A DNA stretch of 64,000 nucleotides from Anisodus tanguticus (lineage: Eukaryota > Streptophyta > Magnoliopsida > Solanales > Solanaceae): assembly GCA_034509755.1 (NCBI GenBank), contig CM067547.1, positions 49,440,859 through 49,504,858 on the forward strand. Reading direction: 5' to 3'. The translations under genes and the position numbers were made by a program. Shown one piece after another: positions 45,440-57,520 of the stretch. The notes beneath the pieces are model-generated. The model saw only the letters and a program-made list of their open reading frames with translations. It made no database searches and was not told the origin of the DNA. Position 1 is the first letter of the stretch. Each line of letters starts with the position of its first letter.

Positions 45440-46240
45440 TAGAGATGGTGGTGGATCCTGGACCCGGTGGATCCAGATCCGTTTTATAGGATATGGATCT
45501 TCAAAATTTGGACCCGACGGATTCGGATTGGACCCGGATCCATTTCTGAGGGATCGGATATGGATTTGGATCTTGTATCTAAGTACCGTATCCGGTCCAG
45601 ATCCGACCCGTGGATTCATTTTTATTAAATATATTCATAACCTAGAATGTAATTTTATAAGTATTTTCTTAAAATTGCTAAGCACATCCTTGCAAGTTTA
45701 ATTCTCAAAACAAGTTTAATTTATCCCCGCGTTAACTCAAAAACCAAAAAATAAAGAGGTAACTTCGATAATAAAATCAATGTTATATTAGTGCATGACT
45801 AACATGTCCATAGACAAGTAGTTAAAATTATATTCACTTCATTTGTGAAGATTCCAAGCACATGCAAGTTCTGTATTGTGGAAATACTAGTCAGCATTTT
45901 CCACAACTATTGTCATTGTCCAACATTTTCAATTAATAGCTCACAATCAAAATGAGACAACGAACAAAATATCTCATATGAACATTTCAAAATTGAAACA
46001 CAGGAAACTGTTAGCTAAGTAAAAATCGTTTGTCAGTTCAAAAAAAAATTCTTAGCAAGGTTACATTCTTAGCAAGGCAATTTTTTTTACATGTGGATCT
46101 AGACCCAATCCGTGGACTCGGTGGATCCGAATTTGAATATGATTTTTATGGACCCGACGGATCTGAATTCAGGTATGAAAAACGAATCTGGAACTGAATC
46201 TAATAGGATCTTGTCCAGATTCGATCCGTTGCCATCCCTA
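45440..46240. mobile_element. Non-autonomous hAT element B, TSD atagtggc
   Basis: 801 bp, flanked by the perfect 8-mer ATAGTGGC at 45432-45439 and 46241-46248. Left terminus TAGAGATGGTGGTGGATC, right terminus inverted TAGGGATGGCAACGGATC. It has the same GGATC-rich sub-terminal arrays as element A but in reversed orientation: the 45440-45660 arm matches the reversed 34560-34791 arm of A, including AACCTAGAATGTAATTTTAT. No transposase. Confidence 0.92.
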
Positions 46241-46248
46241 ATAGTGGC

Positions 46249-48999
46249 TAACCCAAAATTTTCCCTTGACCCTATTGAAGCATATTTCACGTGGGAACTG
46301 TTTTTTTACTTTACGGCTCAAACCACTTATATTTTTTATTTACCTTTACTCTAATACTCCCCTTCAAATAATAATTGATACTTAGTAAACTAATTGAAAT
46401 ATACATGCCAGATGGCCGATACAATCATTATAATATAAAAAATAATAATCATGTTAGACATGGTCAGAATATTTAGCAGTAGTTGATACATACATCATAG
46501 ACCACGTAGATTTTACGTCTGTATGTGAGCAACTCACATGGAAGATGGTATATATATATATATATAACAAAAGCTAGCTAGGATGTTAGCTACTCATGTG
46601 GAAAATAGATGACAGAGTCAGAATTTAAAATTTATGTGTTCGAGTTTTTAATTCTTTTAAGTTATTAAAATTTTAATTAATATTTTGAACATGTATAATG
46701 TATTTTTAAGACAAATACATTATTGGGTTTGACCGAACCCTTTTATTACACTCTAGCTTCGCCCTGATGTCAATAAGGGTTATGATAGAGTGGTAAATAT
46801 TCTTTAACTAGAGATTTCGGGTTCGAGCTCTTAATATGGAGTAGAATTTGTTAGAGAGCGCTTTGACGCTACATTATGGGACTTTCCGACGTAAATATGA
46901 ATTTAATCAAATCACAATGTGAATATCGGACACCGAGCAAGAAATAAAAAAAATGAAAATGGAATATTATAGTGAAGCCCCATATCACTATTGTTGACTC
47001 TTGAGCACTTGCTACCCGTTTGATTTTAGCTGGTTATTATTTTTTTAAAAATAAATTCAATCAAACAATTAATAGAAATTTAGCTGGTTTTATTAAAGAA
47101 CAAAAAGACCCACTTGCTGTCCTTTTTGTTCTTGTTTGTGATGCTTCTCCCAATTCTCCATTGATAATGACTTCTAATTAAATTCACCTTTATTTTTTTT
47201 ATGTTCTTTCCTTGTCTAGATACTTCTTTTTCCCCCTCCTCCCCCTCACATGTTGATGATTAGGATTATGTCAACTTAATTACTCTAATAGTGAAACAGT
47301 TAGGGAATTAAGTAATTAATTAGGGAAAAGAAGCAAAACAAAGGAAAATTTTAATTTCCCAAGAAAATTAAATTTAGTAGCACTTGAAAAATTAATTAGA
47401 CTTTTTGGGGTGATTAAATCATCAGACAACCTACAAAATTCATCACAAAAAGTTCCTTTTTTTTTGTGACGATAAGCTAAGAAATGTCAAATCACTCAAA
47501 TTTATTCGATAACAACTTTGAAGAGTTGCTATAAAAAGTCATTTTTTGTGGTTATGGCTGACTAAAAGTCACCACAAAAACAAATCACTTGCTAAGGTGG
47601 TCCAAAGATGTCTCTTCAAAAAAATATGTAAAAGTGACTACGTACATATTTTGTGGCAAGTGCACGTAAACCTCATTTAATTCACGACCTAAATTTATAA
47701 ATTTTTGTGTTTAGCCATTTTAGAAATAAATTCCAGTGATATAAGATTGAAGCTACAAATATTCGTATTTGAAGTGACAAATCTTATTTAAAGTTCGACA
47801 TATTATTTATACAAGCAAACTTTCAACATACACATGAGAAGTTTTAGCTTGCTTGTCAAGACCAAAGTTTCGAAGTTGTTTGGCTTGATCGTTCTAAACT
47901 TCAAGTGTCAAAATTTTGGCTAGCCAAAGCCAAACTTCCGATATTTACGTCTGAAATTTGGCTTGCCATAATCAAAATTCCAACATATGTAATTACAATT
48001 TAACTCGTCAAAGCTAAAATTCACACATTCTTGTCTGAAGTTCCCGCACTGCACCTAACACACTCAAATTAAAGGAGCACTCTACATAATTCATTTTCTA
48101 CACAAAAATAGCACACTAACTACAATGTGAACAAATTAGACACTGAAAGATACACCTCATAAACATATATCTTCACTGAACATCACTCTCACATTCACCC
48201 CATTTTCCTCTATTATTCACTCACCTCATCACAGGACAATATTCACAATTCAATTTTACAAGATACCATAACACATTCACTTGGGTCACTCATACAAACT
48301 AATAAATTCTATAATTCTATAATGTATACTGAAACGTAATGAAATTGCAGTAACACAATCTTTCCTGTACGAAGAAGAAAAAAAGGAGGAGACAGAGAAG
48401 AAGTAAAGGAGCAGATAACTTTTAATTTGTTTGGAGTTTATCAATTAAATATTTTGCAAAGATTGGATATAACTCAAATAGCAGAGTAAAAACTGACTTA
48501 ATCCTATGCTGAAAGTGTAATTAAGTAGGAGGCTGGTTGTAGAATAGTCTTTTTCCTGATGTAATTTCTTCACATATTTTACATTTGAAATTATGAATTT
48601 AGATTTAAACCTTTTTGTTAAACTTTTTGTGTTTTAGAATGCGCCACCCGATTGATAACTAGCACAGCCCCCGCGGGGATAACATTATGCCTGCCAAGGC
48701 ATCTGAAAAAGGCAACCACATAACATATACCACGACTTCCAGCGTAACATAATACTACATAGATTCACGTATGACTTATGCACATGATATTTTTGAGGAA
48801 AACAAAAAGATACACCCAAAATTTGCACTATAATTTATTGCTGATTCTTATATGAAAATTAATTTTTCTCTACCCAAACCAAATACTGTACTAGTACAAT
48901 TTAGTGTTAATTTTAATGTGGGGATTAAATCTTCTAAAGCCCGAACCAAACGATCCCTTAGGACTTTTGTGATAAAACTACATGTATAAAGACAAAATA
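46249..48999. other. AT-rich intergenic region with one SINE
   Basis: Includes a (TA)n run at about 46550-46565 and a SINE at about 46770-46950. A possible CACTA-type remnant (about 47451-47740, rich in CACAAAAA and TCACCACAAAAA) and a degenerate GCCAAAGC/GAAGTTT stretch (about 47820-48060) also lie here. No gene found. Confidence 0.45.
46770..46950 (+). mobile_element. SINE, third copy of the CGGACACCGAG family
   Basis: B-box-like GGGTTCGAGCTC at about 46819. The tail AATATCGGACACCGAGCAAGAAAT precedes an A-rich end at about 46945. Aligns with the copy at 31920-32100 (shared TTAACTAGAGATTT.GGGTTCGA). Confidence 0.7.
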
Positions 49000-50212
49000 T
49001 GTTAAAAAATATGTTATAGTATATAAAAGTAAATATTCAACTATCAGTTTTCAACAATTAATTAGTCTTTAAATAACTCTGTTAATGAGAAATATTGTCC
49101 ATTTCTCTACCGTTGAAAGTCCGTTTCTATTGAGTATTGACCAATTCAACAGACTCTATATTAGCATTAGTGAGAGCATTCTTGATTAATATTAATCCTC
49201 TATATTATCGTTACCACTACTGGCTAGCAGATTGAGAATAATCATCTTTTCTCTTCTCATTCATTGCACTAAAGTAATTGAATTACAACTACTACTCATT
49301 ATTTGGACTGACGTTATTTGACTAGCAAGGATAAGTCAATTTGTTATATCTTCTCCTTTATATATATATTCTCAAGTAGTCCTTTCATTTGGTGAGATGA
49401 AATACTAAGAATAAATCTTCCTCCTATAATCTATTATGTTGGTTTTTTCTTTTAGTAATTTTTGTTAGATTTTGGCTCCTAATTTTATACTAAAAGAGCT
49501 TGTTGAATCTTGGGGGATATATTCATACCGGATGAAATATCCTTAAGAACGGTGTCTTTTGACATGCCTCAAGTTTTGAAGAATTTCATACAAGCGTTCG
49601 TGATTAAGTATTTTCCCTAAAATTTCTAACAATCTTAAAATATTTCCACTTTTTTCTTAGGGAAAAATCAACTTGACAATGTCCAAGTCATTATTCTAAT
49701 TCCATCCGAAGGTATAGAGGTTATTCACTCATTCTTTTAAAAGAAAGTAAAGGTATGTGCTCAAACTTCTTGACATATGTTATTGTCCATTAACGTGTTA
49801 GTATAATTGAAATCATTCAAGTGTTAGGTATTTTTTCTTATCATGCATTGTTTTTTGTACGTATTACATTATGAACAAATAACAAGAATTGCAGTCCACT
49901 TAAAAAAAATTAAGTGCCAATTTGTGATTGTATCAATTGGCTGCATGAGTTGCTGCATAAGAATCTTTCAAAGAATTGTAATAAAGTCCTTTTTGTGAGT
50001 GGATTAGTAATGGGTTAAAAAATTCTTAAACATCCTTTTGAGGACTTATTTGATTCTTACAAAAAGATTTTATTGGACGACCTCCTTTTGGTACGAGTTT
50101 GTGTTGTTGTAACATTATTTGAAGTAGCTTCTAATAATTTGCAGGTTATTTGAGTATTGTGAATAATTTACGTTTAAGGTGTTAATAAGATGACCATTTG
50201 CATATTTATATG

Positions 50213-50439
50213 TATTGAGATGTTTCCTAGTTTAACTCTATTAGTTTTATGGTAAAGTCTAAGTATATTTGGTAAATTATAATTATTGTAGTTTATTAGA
50301 ATAGAGTTTCCTTTTTAGACTAAGAAAGGAGAACTTTTGTCTCTCTATATAAAGAGACTATTATGATGAATGAAATCAAAAAAGAATGATCCCAATATTT
50401 TTCTTTTCTCTATATTTTTGCCGCCTCTCAAATTTAACA
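50213..50439 (+). repeat. 5' LTR of copia element 5
   Basis: 227 bp, TATTGAGATG..AAATTTAACA. Contains TCTATATAAAGAG near 50345 as a likely TATA box and ATGATGAATGAAAT downstream. Confidence 0.87.
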
Positions 50440-50481
50440 TGGTATCAAAGCCACGTTAAAAGAACATAAAAACCCTAAATA

Positions 50482-51190
50482 ATGGCGAGTGATGGAGAAA
50501 CTGACGATAAAAATAAAAGAATCGTTGGTGAAGAAAACAAAATTCAAAGAAAGACAATCTTCCCTTATGACATTACGTCAAAAGATAATCCCGGAATTGT
50601 GGTGACACAAGTCCAATTGAAGGGAGAGAATTACAAAGAATGAGCTAGATCCATGAGGACGACCCTAAGAGCAAGGAAGAAATTCGGCTTCATTGATGGT
50701 ACAATCAAGAAGTCAGATGAAGAGTCACTGGACTTAGAAGATTGGTGGACTATAAAATTTTTGTTGGTGTCATAAATTCACAACACCATCGAACCAACGC
50801 TTCGCTCAACGATTTTGCATAAAGAGAAAGCGGAAGAATTATGGACGAGTATCCGGAAGCGGTTCGTTGTTATCAACGGCCCTCTGATGCAACAACTGAA
50901 GGCAAAACTTGTGGAGTGCAAGCAAAAGGGAAGGATCATAGTTGATTACTATGAAAAACTAACTAAGTTGTGGAAATAATTGGCAAACTACGGACAGATT
51001 CTGACTTGCAAGTGCAGAAAGTGCACGTGCAATCTGGGGATGATCTTAGAAATCAAATAGAAGAAGAAAAAGTGCATCTTTTCGTCATTAGATTGGATGA
51101 GGCAATGTATAAAACGGTGAGATCGAACATACTGACCCAGGAACCGTTGTCATCAATAAACAAAGTCTACTCGAAGCTAGTGTAAGAAGA
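50482..51190 (+). pseudogene. copia gag, broken
   Basis: ATG at 50482 (MASDGETDDKNKRIVGEENK) continues with FPYDITSKDNPGIVVTQVQL and then a stop (TGA at 50642) where the family has Trp (KGENYKEW). It goes on with FGFIDGTIKK, a second stop near 50775, and FVVINGPLMQQLKAKLVECK. A shift near 50970 leads to LRTDSDLQVQKVHVQSGDDL and ends at TAA 51183. The zinc knuckle was not found. Confidence 0.82.
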
Positions 51191-51489
51191 GCGTGTGAGA
51201 GGACTCACACGAAAAATAAAATAATGGTGTGAAACTGTAGCCTTTGTAGTACAAGGGAGAAATTCTTACTGTGATAAAAAATCCGGAGGAAGAAGATGAG
51301 GAAAACAACAACAAGAGAGGAGAGACCCGGGATCTGATCGCATAAGAGGCAACTATCGGGCTAACGCCGTTGTTGTCAATGATACACAAGCGAATATAGA
51401 ACAGATGAACACAAGCGGGATATGACCTCACAATCTAAGTGAGGAGATCCGTGTTGAATTCATAAGGAATATATCTTAATAGCAACATG

Positions 51490-52030
51490 GATGGTAAGAC
51501 CGAAAACTCATCCTGGATTATTGAATCCGGAGCTACCAATCATGTGACAGGTAATCCAGAGAAACTAAGCGATCAGCAGTACATTTTTTAGTGTCCGATT
51601 GGGCTTCCGGATGGAAATAGCTCGGTGGCTACAAAAGAAAGAACAGTCATGCTAAATGACAAGATATGGTTGAGGAATGTTCTTTATGTTCTGAATTTGA
51701 CATGCAATTTAATTTTTGTGTCACGACTAATTGATTATTAAGATTGTGATGTGATATTTAATGGAAGTATGTGTGCTATATTGGACTCCACCATGAGGAA
51801 GTTGATTGGAAAGGGTGAGCATCGAGATGGACTTTACTATTTTTGAAATATGATGCTGATACGGGCTATGAAGGCAGAGGCAATTGATTGGTTTGATCTT
51901 TGGCACAAACGGTTGGGTCATCCTTCAGCACAAGTAACAAAGTCTATTACAGCATTAAGCTTAAAGGAGAACGGTGATAGATTGGATTGAGAATGTGATG
52001 TAGCAAAGCAAACGAGAAGTTTTTTTCCTT
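51490..52030 (+). pseudogene. copia protease and pre-integrase, altered active site
   Basis: Reads MDGKTENSSWIIESGATNHV: the protease motif is ESGA where D(S/T)GA is expected, so the catalytic Asp is lost. Follows with LPDGNSSVATKE-like text, LNDKIWLRNVLYVLNLTCNL and the pre-integrase LFDLWHKRLGHPS-like block near 51895-51925. Stops at 51588 and 51740. Confidence 0.8.
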
Positions 52031-53154
52031 TAAGTGAGAATATTATTTCAGATACTTTTGAGATGATCCATTGCGATTTATGGGGACCATATATGACCCC
52101 TTCCTCTTGTGATGCTTCATATTTTTTTACTATTGTGGATGATCGTTCACGAGCCGTGTGGACATTTCTCTTAGTTGATAAGAAAGAAGTGTCTCAAACC
52201 TTGAAGAATTTCTTCGCTCTTGTGGAAAGGCAGTTCGGAAAAAAAGGTAAAGATAGTTAGAAGTGATAACAAAACTGAGTTCAAGTGTATGAAGACTTAC
52301 TTCTTCGAACATGAAATTCTGTTTCAAATATCTTGCATAGGGACACCTCAGTAGAATGGAAGAGTCAAAAGTTAACACCATCACATTCTTAATGTGGCGC
52401 GAGAATTGAGATTTCAGGACCATCTTCCAATTAAATTTCGGGGAGAATGCATTTTGATTGCGGGATACTTAATTAATAGAACACCATCTTCGATTTTGAA
52501 TAGGAAAACCCCTATAAAATTTTATGCGGGGAATCGACTCATTATGATCACTTAATGGTGCTAGAGTCACTATGCAATGCACACATAAAGAGAAGAACAA
52601 GAGACAAATTTGAGAGTCGGAGTCATAGGTGTAACTTCTTGGGATACCCTAATGGACAGAAAGGTTGGAGACTGTATGACTTAGAAAATTATGAATATTT
52701 AGTGTCAAGAGATGTGGAATTCTACGATACTAAATTCCCTTTTGCCATAGGACTATGTAACTTGCCTGACAACATAGAAGCAATCCCGGATGAAAAAAAT
52801 AAAATGAATCAACACATTTTTGAAGAAGAACATACAAATAATGTAGGTGAGAACAAAGCTCGAATAGAAAAAATTCGGACACCGAATACCGAACCTATGG
52901 GTCAGCCAAAATTAGACCGGATAGATGCCAGTCCGAATAATGAAAATATAAAAGAAGTACAGACGGAAGGTACCATATCAATGAAAATCCATCGGAGGAA
53001 CAATTGGATCGAGATAAACATCAGAAGTATGACTCGGTTCGATTATGTGACTATGTTACTGAAACATCCGGAAAGAAAGTCTATCAACGAGTTCGCCCGA
53101 TCCTCAGCAATTCGCATGTGCACCTTATCCTTTAGCTCACTATATATTCTGTGA
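52030..53154 (+). pseudogene. copia integrase and linker, broken
   Basis: MIHCDLWGPYMTPSSCDASY with YFFTIVDDRSRAVWTFLLVD (52063-52260) is the integrase start with the first Asp. A shift in the poly-A at 52241 precedes VRSDNKTEFKCMKTYF (second Asp) near 52255-52305. The segment at 52555-53154 gives SRSHRCNFLGYPNGQKGWRL and SRDVEFYDTKFPFA, then a charged linker (EEEHTNNVGENKARIEKIRT). Confidence 0.83.
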
Positions 53155-53199
53155 TATTTTTTCCTTGCAACACCAAATCTTCCTTGCAGCAATTACTAC

Positions 53200-54135
53200 A
53201 GGAATTGAACCAAAATCCGTCTCAGAGGCTATGAAAAAAAATGTTGGAGAAAAGCCATGCAATAAGAAATCCAAGCATTAGAGGACAATGGAACTTAGAC
53301 ATTGGAAATATTGATGTCGGATAAGTAAACACTTGAATGTAGATGGGTGTACAAGATCAAATACAACTCGGATGGAATAATTGAATGATATAAAGCTCGG
53401 TTGGTCATATTCGGTAATAAGCAGGAGGAAGGTATTGACTACAATGAAACGTTTGCTTCGATTGCGAAGGTAGTGACCATTCGGACCTTCCTAGCTGTAG
53501 CGACACTCGAAATTGGAAGTTGCATCAGATGGATGTTCATAATGTCTTCTTGCACGATGAACTGGCGGAAGAAGTTTATATGAACTACCACCGAGATTTT
53601 GTGTGTCTGGTACGGGCCAAGTATGCCGACTCTGAAATTTTTTACATGGGTTGAAATAAGCTCCACGATGCTGGTTTACAAAATTGGCAAGTGCCTTGAT
53701 GAAATATGGGTTCAAACAGTCATACTCCGATTATTCTCTCTTCACGATGCACTAGAGAAGTATACAACTTAACGTCTTAGTTTATGTGGATGACTTGATT
53801 ATCTCCGGAAATGACAATGGTGCCATTGCACGATTCAAATACTATCTCCGATCCTGTTTTCACATGAAAAATCTGAGTCCCCTAAAGTATTTTCTGGGGT
53901 TGAAATTGCGCGTGGACCAACCGAATTATTCCTTTGTCAACGAAACTATGTCTTGAATATAATCTCTGAGTCTGAGCTACTGGGAGAAAAGCCGATTAAA
54001 ACTCTCATGAAACAGAATCACAATCTAACGTTGGTCAAAGGGGCTAATTTAGAAGATCCGGAACCATACCGACTTTTGGTCGGCAGATTGATATACCTCA
54101 GTTTTACGCCGACCGGATCTGTTTTATTGTGTACA
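53200..54135 (+). pseudogene. copia reverse transcriptase, broken
   Basis: Scattered frames: MKKNVGEKPCNKKSKH-like start, YKIKYNSDGIIE.YKARLVIF near 53355-53410, KQEEGIDYNETFASIAKVVT, and intact YVDD at 53783-53794 followed by LIISGNDNGAIARFKYYLRS. LSPLKYFLGLKL is near 53870-53910, and KTLMKQNHNLTLVKGANLED near 53997-54060. Many stops; no long open frame. Confidence 0.83.
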
Positions 54136-54232
54136 TGTTCTGTCCCAATTCATGCATCAACCGAAGGAAGCACACTAGAGAGCCGCCCTCCGGGTGGTAA
54201 GATACTTAAAAAACAACCATTGACAAAGAATT

Positions 54233-54740
54233 ATGTTAAGTAAGGATTGTGATCTCCAGTTGTATGGGTGGTGTGATGCGCACTGGGCTGTATGTCCGTT
54301 GATCCAAAGATTACTCATCGGATGGTTTATCTCCCTCGGGAATTCATCAGTATCATGGAAAACCAAGAAGCAACACATTGTCTCTAGCTCGTCAGTAGAG
54401 GTAGAATATCGTTCAATGACAATGACGGTGTTGTGAATTGAAATGGTTTAAGTGAATCCTAAATAGCTTGAGCGTCAAACATAAATCTCCGGTTAAAATG
54501 TATTGTGATAGTCAAGCAACATTGTTTATTGCACAAAATCTAGTATTTTACGAACGGATTAAACATATTGAAGTTGACTGTCATTATGTTCGGGACGCAC
54601 TCCAATCGAGTATAATTCTTCCGAGTTATATGTCAATCAACAAACAATTGGTCGACGTGTTTACAAAGAATTTGAGCAAATCACAACATGATTATCTACT
54701 TGGCAAGTTGGGAATTCGAGACCCCCATGCTCCAACTTGA
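54233..54740 (+). pseudogene. copia RNase H, two frames
   Basis: LQLYGWCDAHWAVCPLIQRL with SWKTKKQHIVSSSSVEVEYR (54233-54436), then after a shift VKMYCDSQATLFIAQNLVFY, HIEVDCHYVRDALQS and LVDVFTKNLSKSQHDYLLGK (54468-54740). The last codons run to the PPT. Confidence 0.87.
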
Positions 54741-54746
54741 GGGGGG

Positions 54747-54978
54747 TATTGAGATGTTTCATAGTTTAACTCTATTAGTTTTATGATAAAATTCTTGTCT
54801 AAGTATAATTTGGTAAATTATAATTATAGTACTTTATTACAATAGGGCTTCCTTATTAGACTAGAAAAAGGAGAATTTTTGCATTTATATAAAGAATTCA
54901 TTATGATGAATGAAACCAAGAAAAAATTGTCCTAATATTTTCTTCTCTCTAAATTTATGTCGCCACTCAAATTTAACA
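54747..54978 (+). repeat. 3' LTR of copia element 5
   Basis: 232 bp, begins TATTGAGATG right after GAGGGGGG, ends AAATTTAACA followed by the TSD ATATG at 54979-54983. Confidence 0.87.
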
Positions 54979-54983
54979 ATATG

Positions 54984-56910
54984 TTTTAATATATAGTTAT
55001 TGTGATGAAAGTCTTGAAAATTTATCTTGTGGGGGGTAAATTAAGCCATAATGCTCCTAAATATAGAAAAGGGTTAAGATAAATAATAATCCCGCTAAGC
55101 AAAAATAAATTTGACTAAGCGGATGATATAATTATTGTGGTAATTTTTTGAGTGAATCTTGCGACTAATGTGAGATTTTGGATGTTAGACAATGTTGGTG
55201 TTAATAAGCATTTTTGTGCTAACAAAATAATTTTGTATTTTACACCCAAGTTGAAAAAGATGAAAAATATTTTATTTATGTTGGTGGTTCTTAGAATGAA
55301 AAAGTTCTTCTTAAAATCACTTCTAGTAAAATATAAACATTAGCGTCATATTGAAGTTTTTATTTGAGTTTAATAAAGCGTTAATAAAAATAACATTCTT
55401 GTGTGCGATACGTAGTGTAAACATGTTTTATTTGTGCTAAATATTTTTCATGTTATGAATGAAAATGTTGATACTTGATTCATTCTTTTTATTTATGAGC
55501 CTTGGTAGAGGTAACTTTTGAAAGATAATTAAGATGAGGTATAAACAACCAGAATATTTTATAATCATGTATTAGGAGTATGATAATGCTTCTTCTGTCA
55601 TGCTACATTTTTAATTTTGCCCTTTACTAAACATGGTTAATAGTTATTATATTAATATATTTGTCAACGTATGCTTAATTTTTCATTTGTAACAGGCCTA
55701 TAACATAATTAGCTTTGAACTCTATAGTGTAAATGTATCTGATGATTTGGTTGGAATTAAATGGTGAAAACGTATTTGGTTATTTGGATAGCCTTTAAAG
55801 GTTTTTATTACATTTCATATTGAGATGTTTTCATATATTCAGTGGTCAACTTTCTTGTGAAAAGATTATCTCTTAGACTGAAATATTTGAAATTGTGGGG
55901 TGTCTTGATAATGTCATGCTACTCAATTTTGGAAAGAAAAATAATATCTGAGAGGTACCACAATTATGATACTAAACATAGTGAATTTTTGGAGTTTGTT
56001 GGTAATGATGTTGGGTGGTTAGGAGACATCTTAGTGTGTATTACAATTGAAATAAAACCAACAATAATTTTGCATCTATACATTGTGGTTGCCATAAGTA
56101 TAGTGAAAATAAAAAATTCAATGGCAAAAATAGACGCATCTATTTGAGAGATAATGTGATAAAACAGCTTTTGTGAGATGAAATTATTTACGTAAATAAA
56201 TTATGTGAAGTCAGAAGTGAACTTGATCAATTCACGGACTAAAAACATCGAGGGAAGTGAAACTTTTGTCAACTTGGAAAGATCAACAATGATGGTAAAC
56301 CAACCTATGTGATTGGAGATCTCATGAATTAGGGTCATATGGATAATAACAAGTCATTAGTTGATTAAATATGCACTATTAAATTATGTCCCTCCTATGA
56401 TGTGTGAATATAGTGCAACTCTTCAAGGCAAAGTGAAAGTGAGTTATAAACTCTTAATTCATTATCATATCATTTATAGGTGGTGTATTGCTCTGCAGAA
56501 TACACTTGATGGGTGGACTTATATGAGTGTGGAGTAGTGCCGCTCCTACGAAATTGTGACTGATTTTTAGAGCACTCATGAATACCGGGACACGCGCATG
56601 GCCTCTTAGCGCAAAACCGCGATAACGGTAAAGATTGTGCGAGTATAATGTGATAGAATAAGGCACTGGACTTACAAAAGAATTCTTGGTTCATATAAGT
56701 TTTAAACTTCACCAATTATTTTGTAAGTATAATCTTATTTTATCTAGGTCTGGTTCATAGTCTATGTGACACCAGATTCGATGCATTGTATTCATATGAA
56801 AACCCACAAAATGTTATTTCTCCTTCTTTTTTATTTTGAGATATGTGAAAACCCATCAAAACTTCTTATTTAGCTCTGTTCGTTAATATTACTTTTGAGA
56901 TATGTGGGAT
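54984..56910. other. Noncoding interior of the old LTR element
   Basis: Open frames such as 55842-56147 show no domain. Near 56525-56660 is a GC-richer block (GGGACACGCGCATGGCCTC, GCGCAAAACCGCGATAACGG) that stands out from the AT-rich surroundings. Confidence 0.4.
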
Positions 56911-57520
56911 TATTAAAAAATATATTATAGTATATCAAAAGTAAATATTCAAATATCAGTTTTCAACAATTGATTAGTCTTAAATGACTTTGTTAATGAG
57001 AAATATTATCCATTTCTCTAACGTTGAATGTCTGTTTCTATTGAGTATTGACCAATTCAACAGACTCTTTATTAGCATTAGTGAGAGCACTCTTGATTAA
57101 TATTAATCCTCTATATTATCGTTACCACTACTGGCTAGCAGATTGAGAATAATCATATTTTTCTCTTCTCATTCATTGCACTAAAGTAATTGAATTACAA
57201 CTACTACTCATTATTTGGACTGACGTTATTTGACTAGCAAGGATAAGTCAATTTGTTATATCTTCTCTTATATATATATATAAATATATATTCTCAGAAT
57301 AAATCTTCCTCCTATAATCTATTATGTTGGTTTTTTTCTTTTGGTAATTTTTGTTAGATTTTGACTCCTAATTTTATATTAGAAGAGCTTGTTGAATCTT
57401 GTGGGATACATCCATACCGGGTGAAATATCCTTAAAGACGGTGTCTTTTGACATGCCTCAAACTTTGAAGAATTTCATACAAGCGTTCGTGATCAAGTAT
57501 TTTTTCTAAAATTTCCAATA

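Larger units (their letters stand above)
50213..54978 (+). mobile_element. Ty1/copia element with TA..CA LTRs, TSD atatg
   Basis: 4.77 kb, flanked by ATATG at 50208-50212 and 54979-54983. LTRs are 50213-50439 and 54747-54978. PBS TGGTATCAAAGCC at 50440 and PPT TTGAGGGGGG ending at 54746. Gag, protease, integrase, RT and RNase H are all present in copia order but each is broken. It belongs to a different copia lineage from the other four. The LTRs begin TATTGAGATG rather than TG. Confidence 0.9.
49000..57520. mobile_element. Old LTR element (noncoding), host of the nested copia 5
   Basis: Direct repeats 49000-49631 and 56911-57520 are about 90 percent alike (shared ATCAGTTTTCAACAATT, GTTTCTATTGAGTATTGACC, TTATCGTTACCACTACTGGC, GACATGCCTCAA). 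The left repeat starts TGTTAAAAAATATG and ends TTTCTAACA. The right one is preceded by a polypurine-like ATATGTGGGAT. Outside the copia insertion the interior is about 2.5 kb (49632-50207, 54984-56910) and shows no gag or pol, as in TRIM/LARD-like derivatives. No clear PBS was found, so a plain segmental repeat is possible. Confidence 0.6.

Noticed and set aside
47451..47740. Possible CACTA element
   Set aside because: CACAAAAA words are suggestive but no proper CACTA terminus or 3-bp TSD could be paired.
55842..56147. 101-codon open frame
   Set aside because: Within noncoding interior of an old LTR element; no recognisable motif.
49000..57520. Gypsy element with large LTRs
   Set aside because: No gypsy RT, integrase or chromodomain text in the interior; kept only as a noncoding LTR-like pair.
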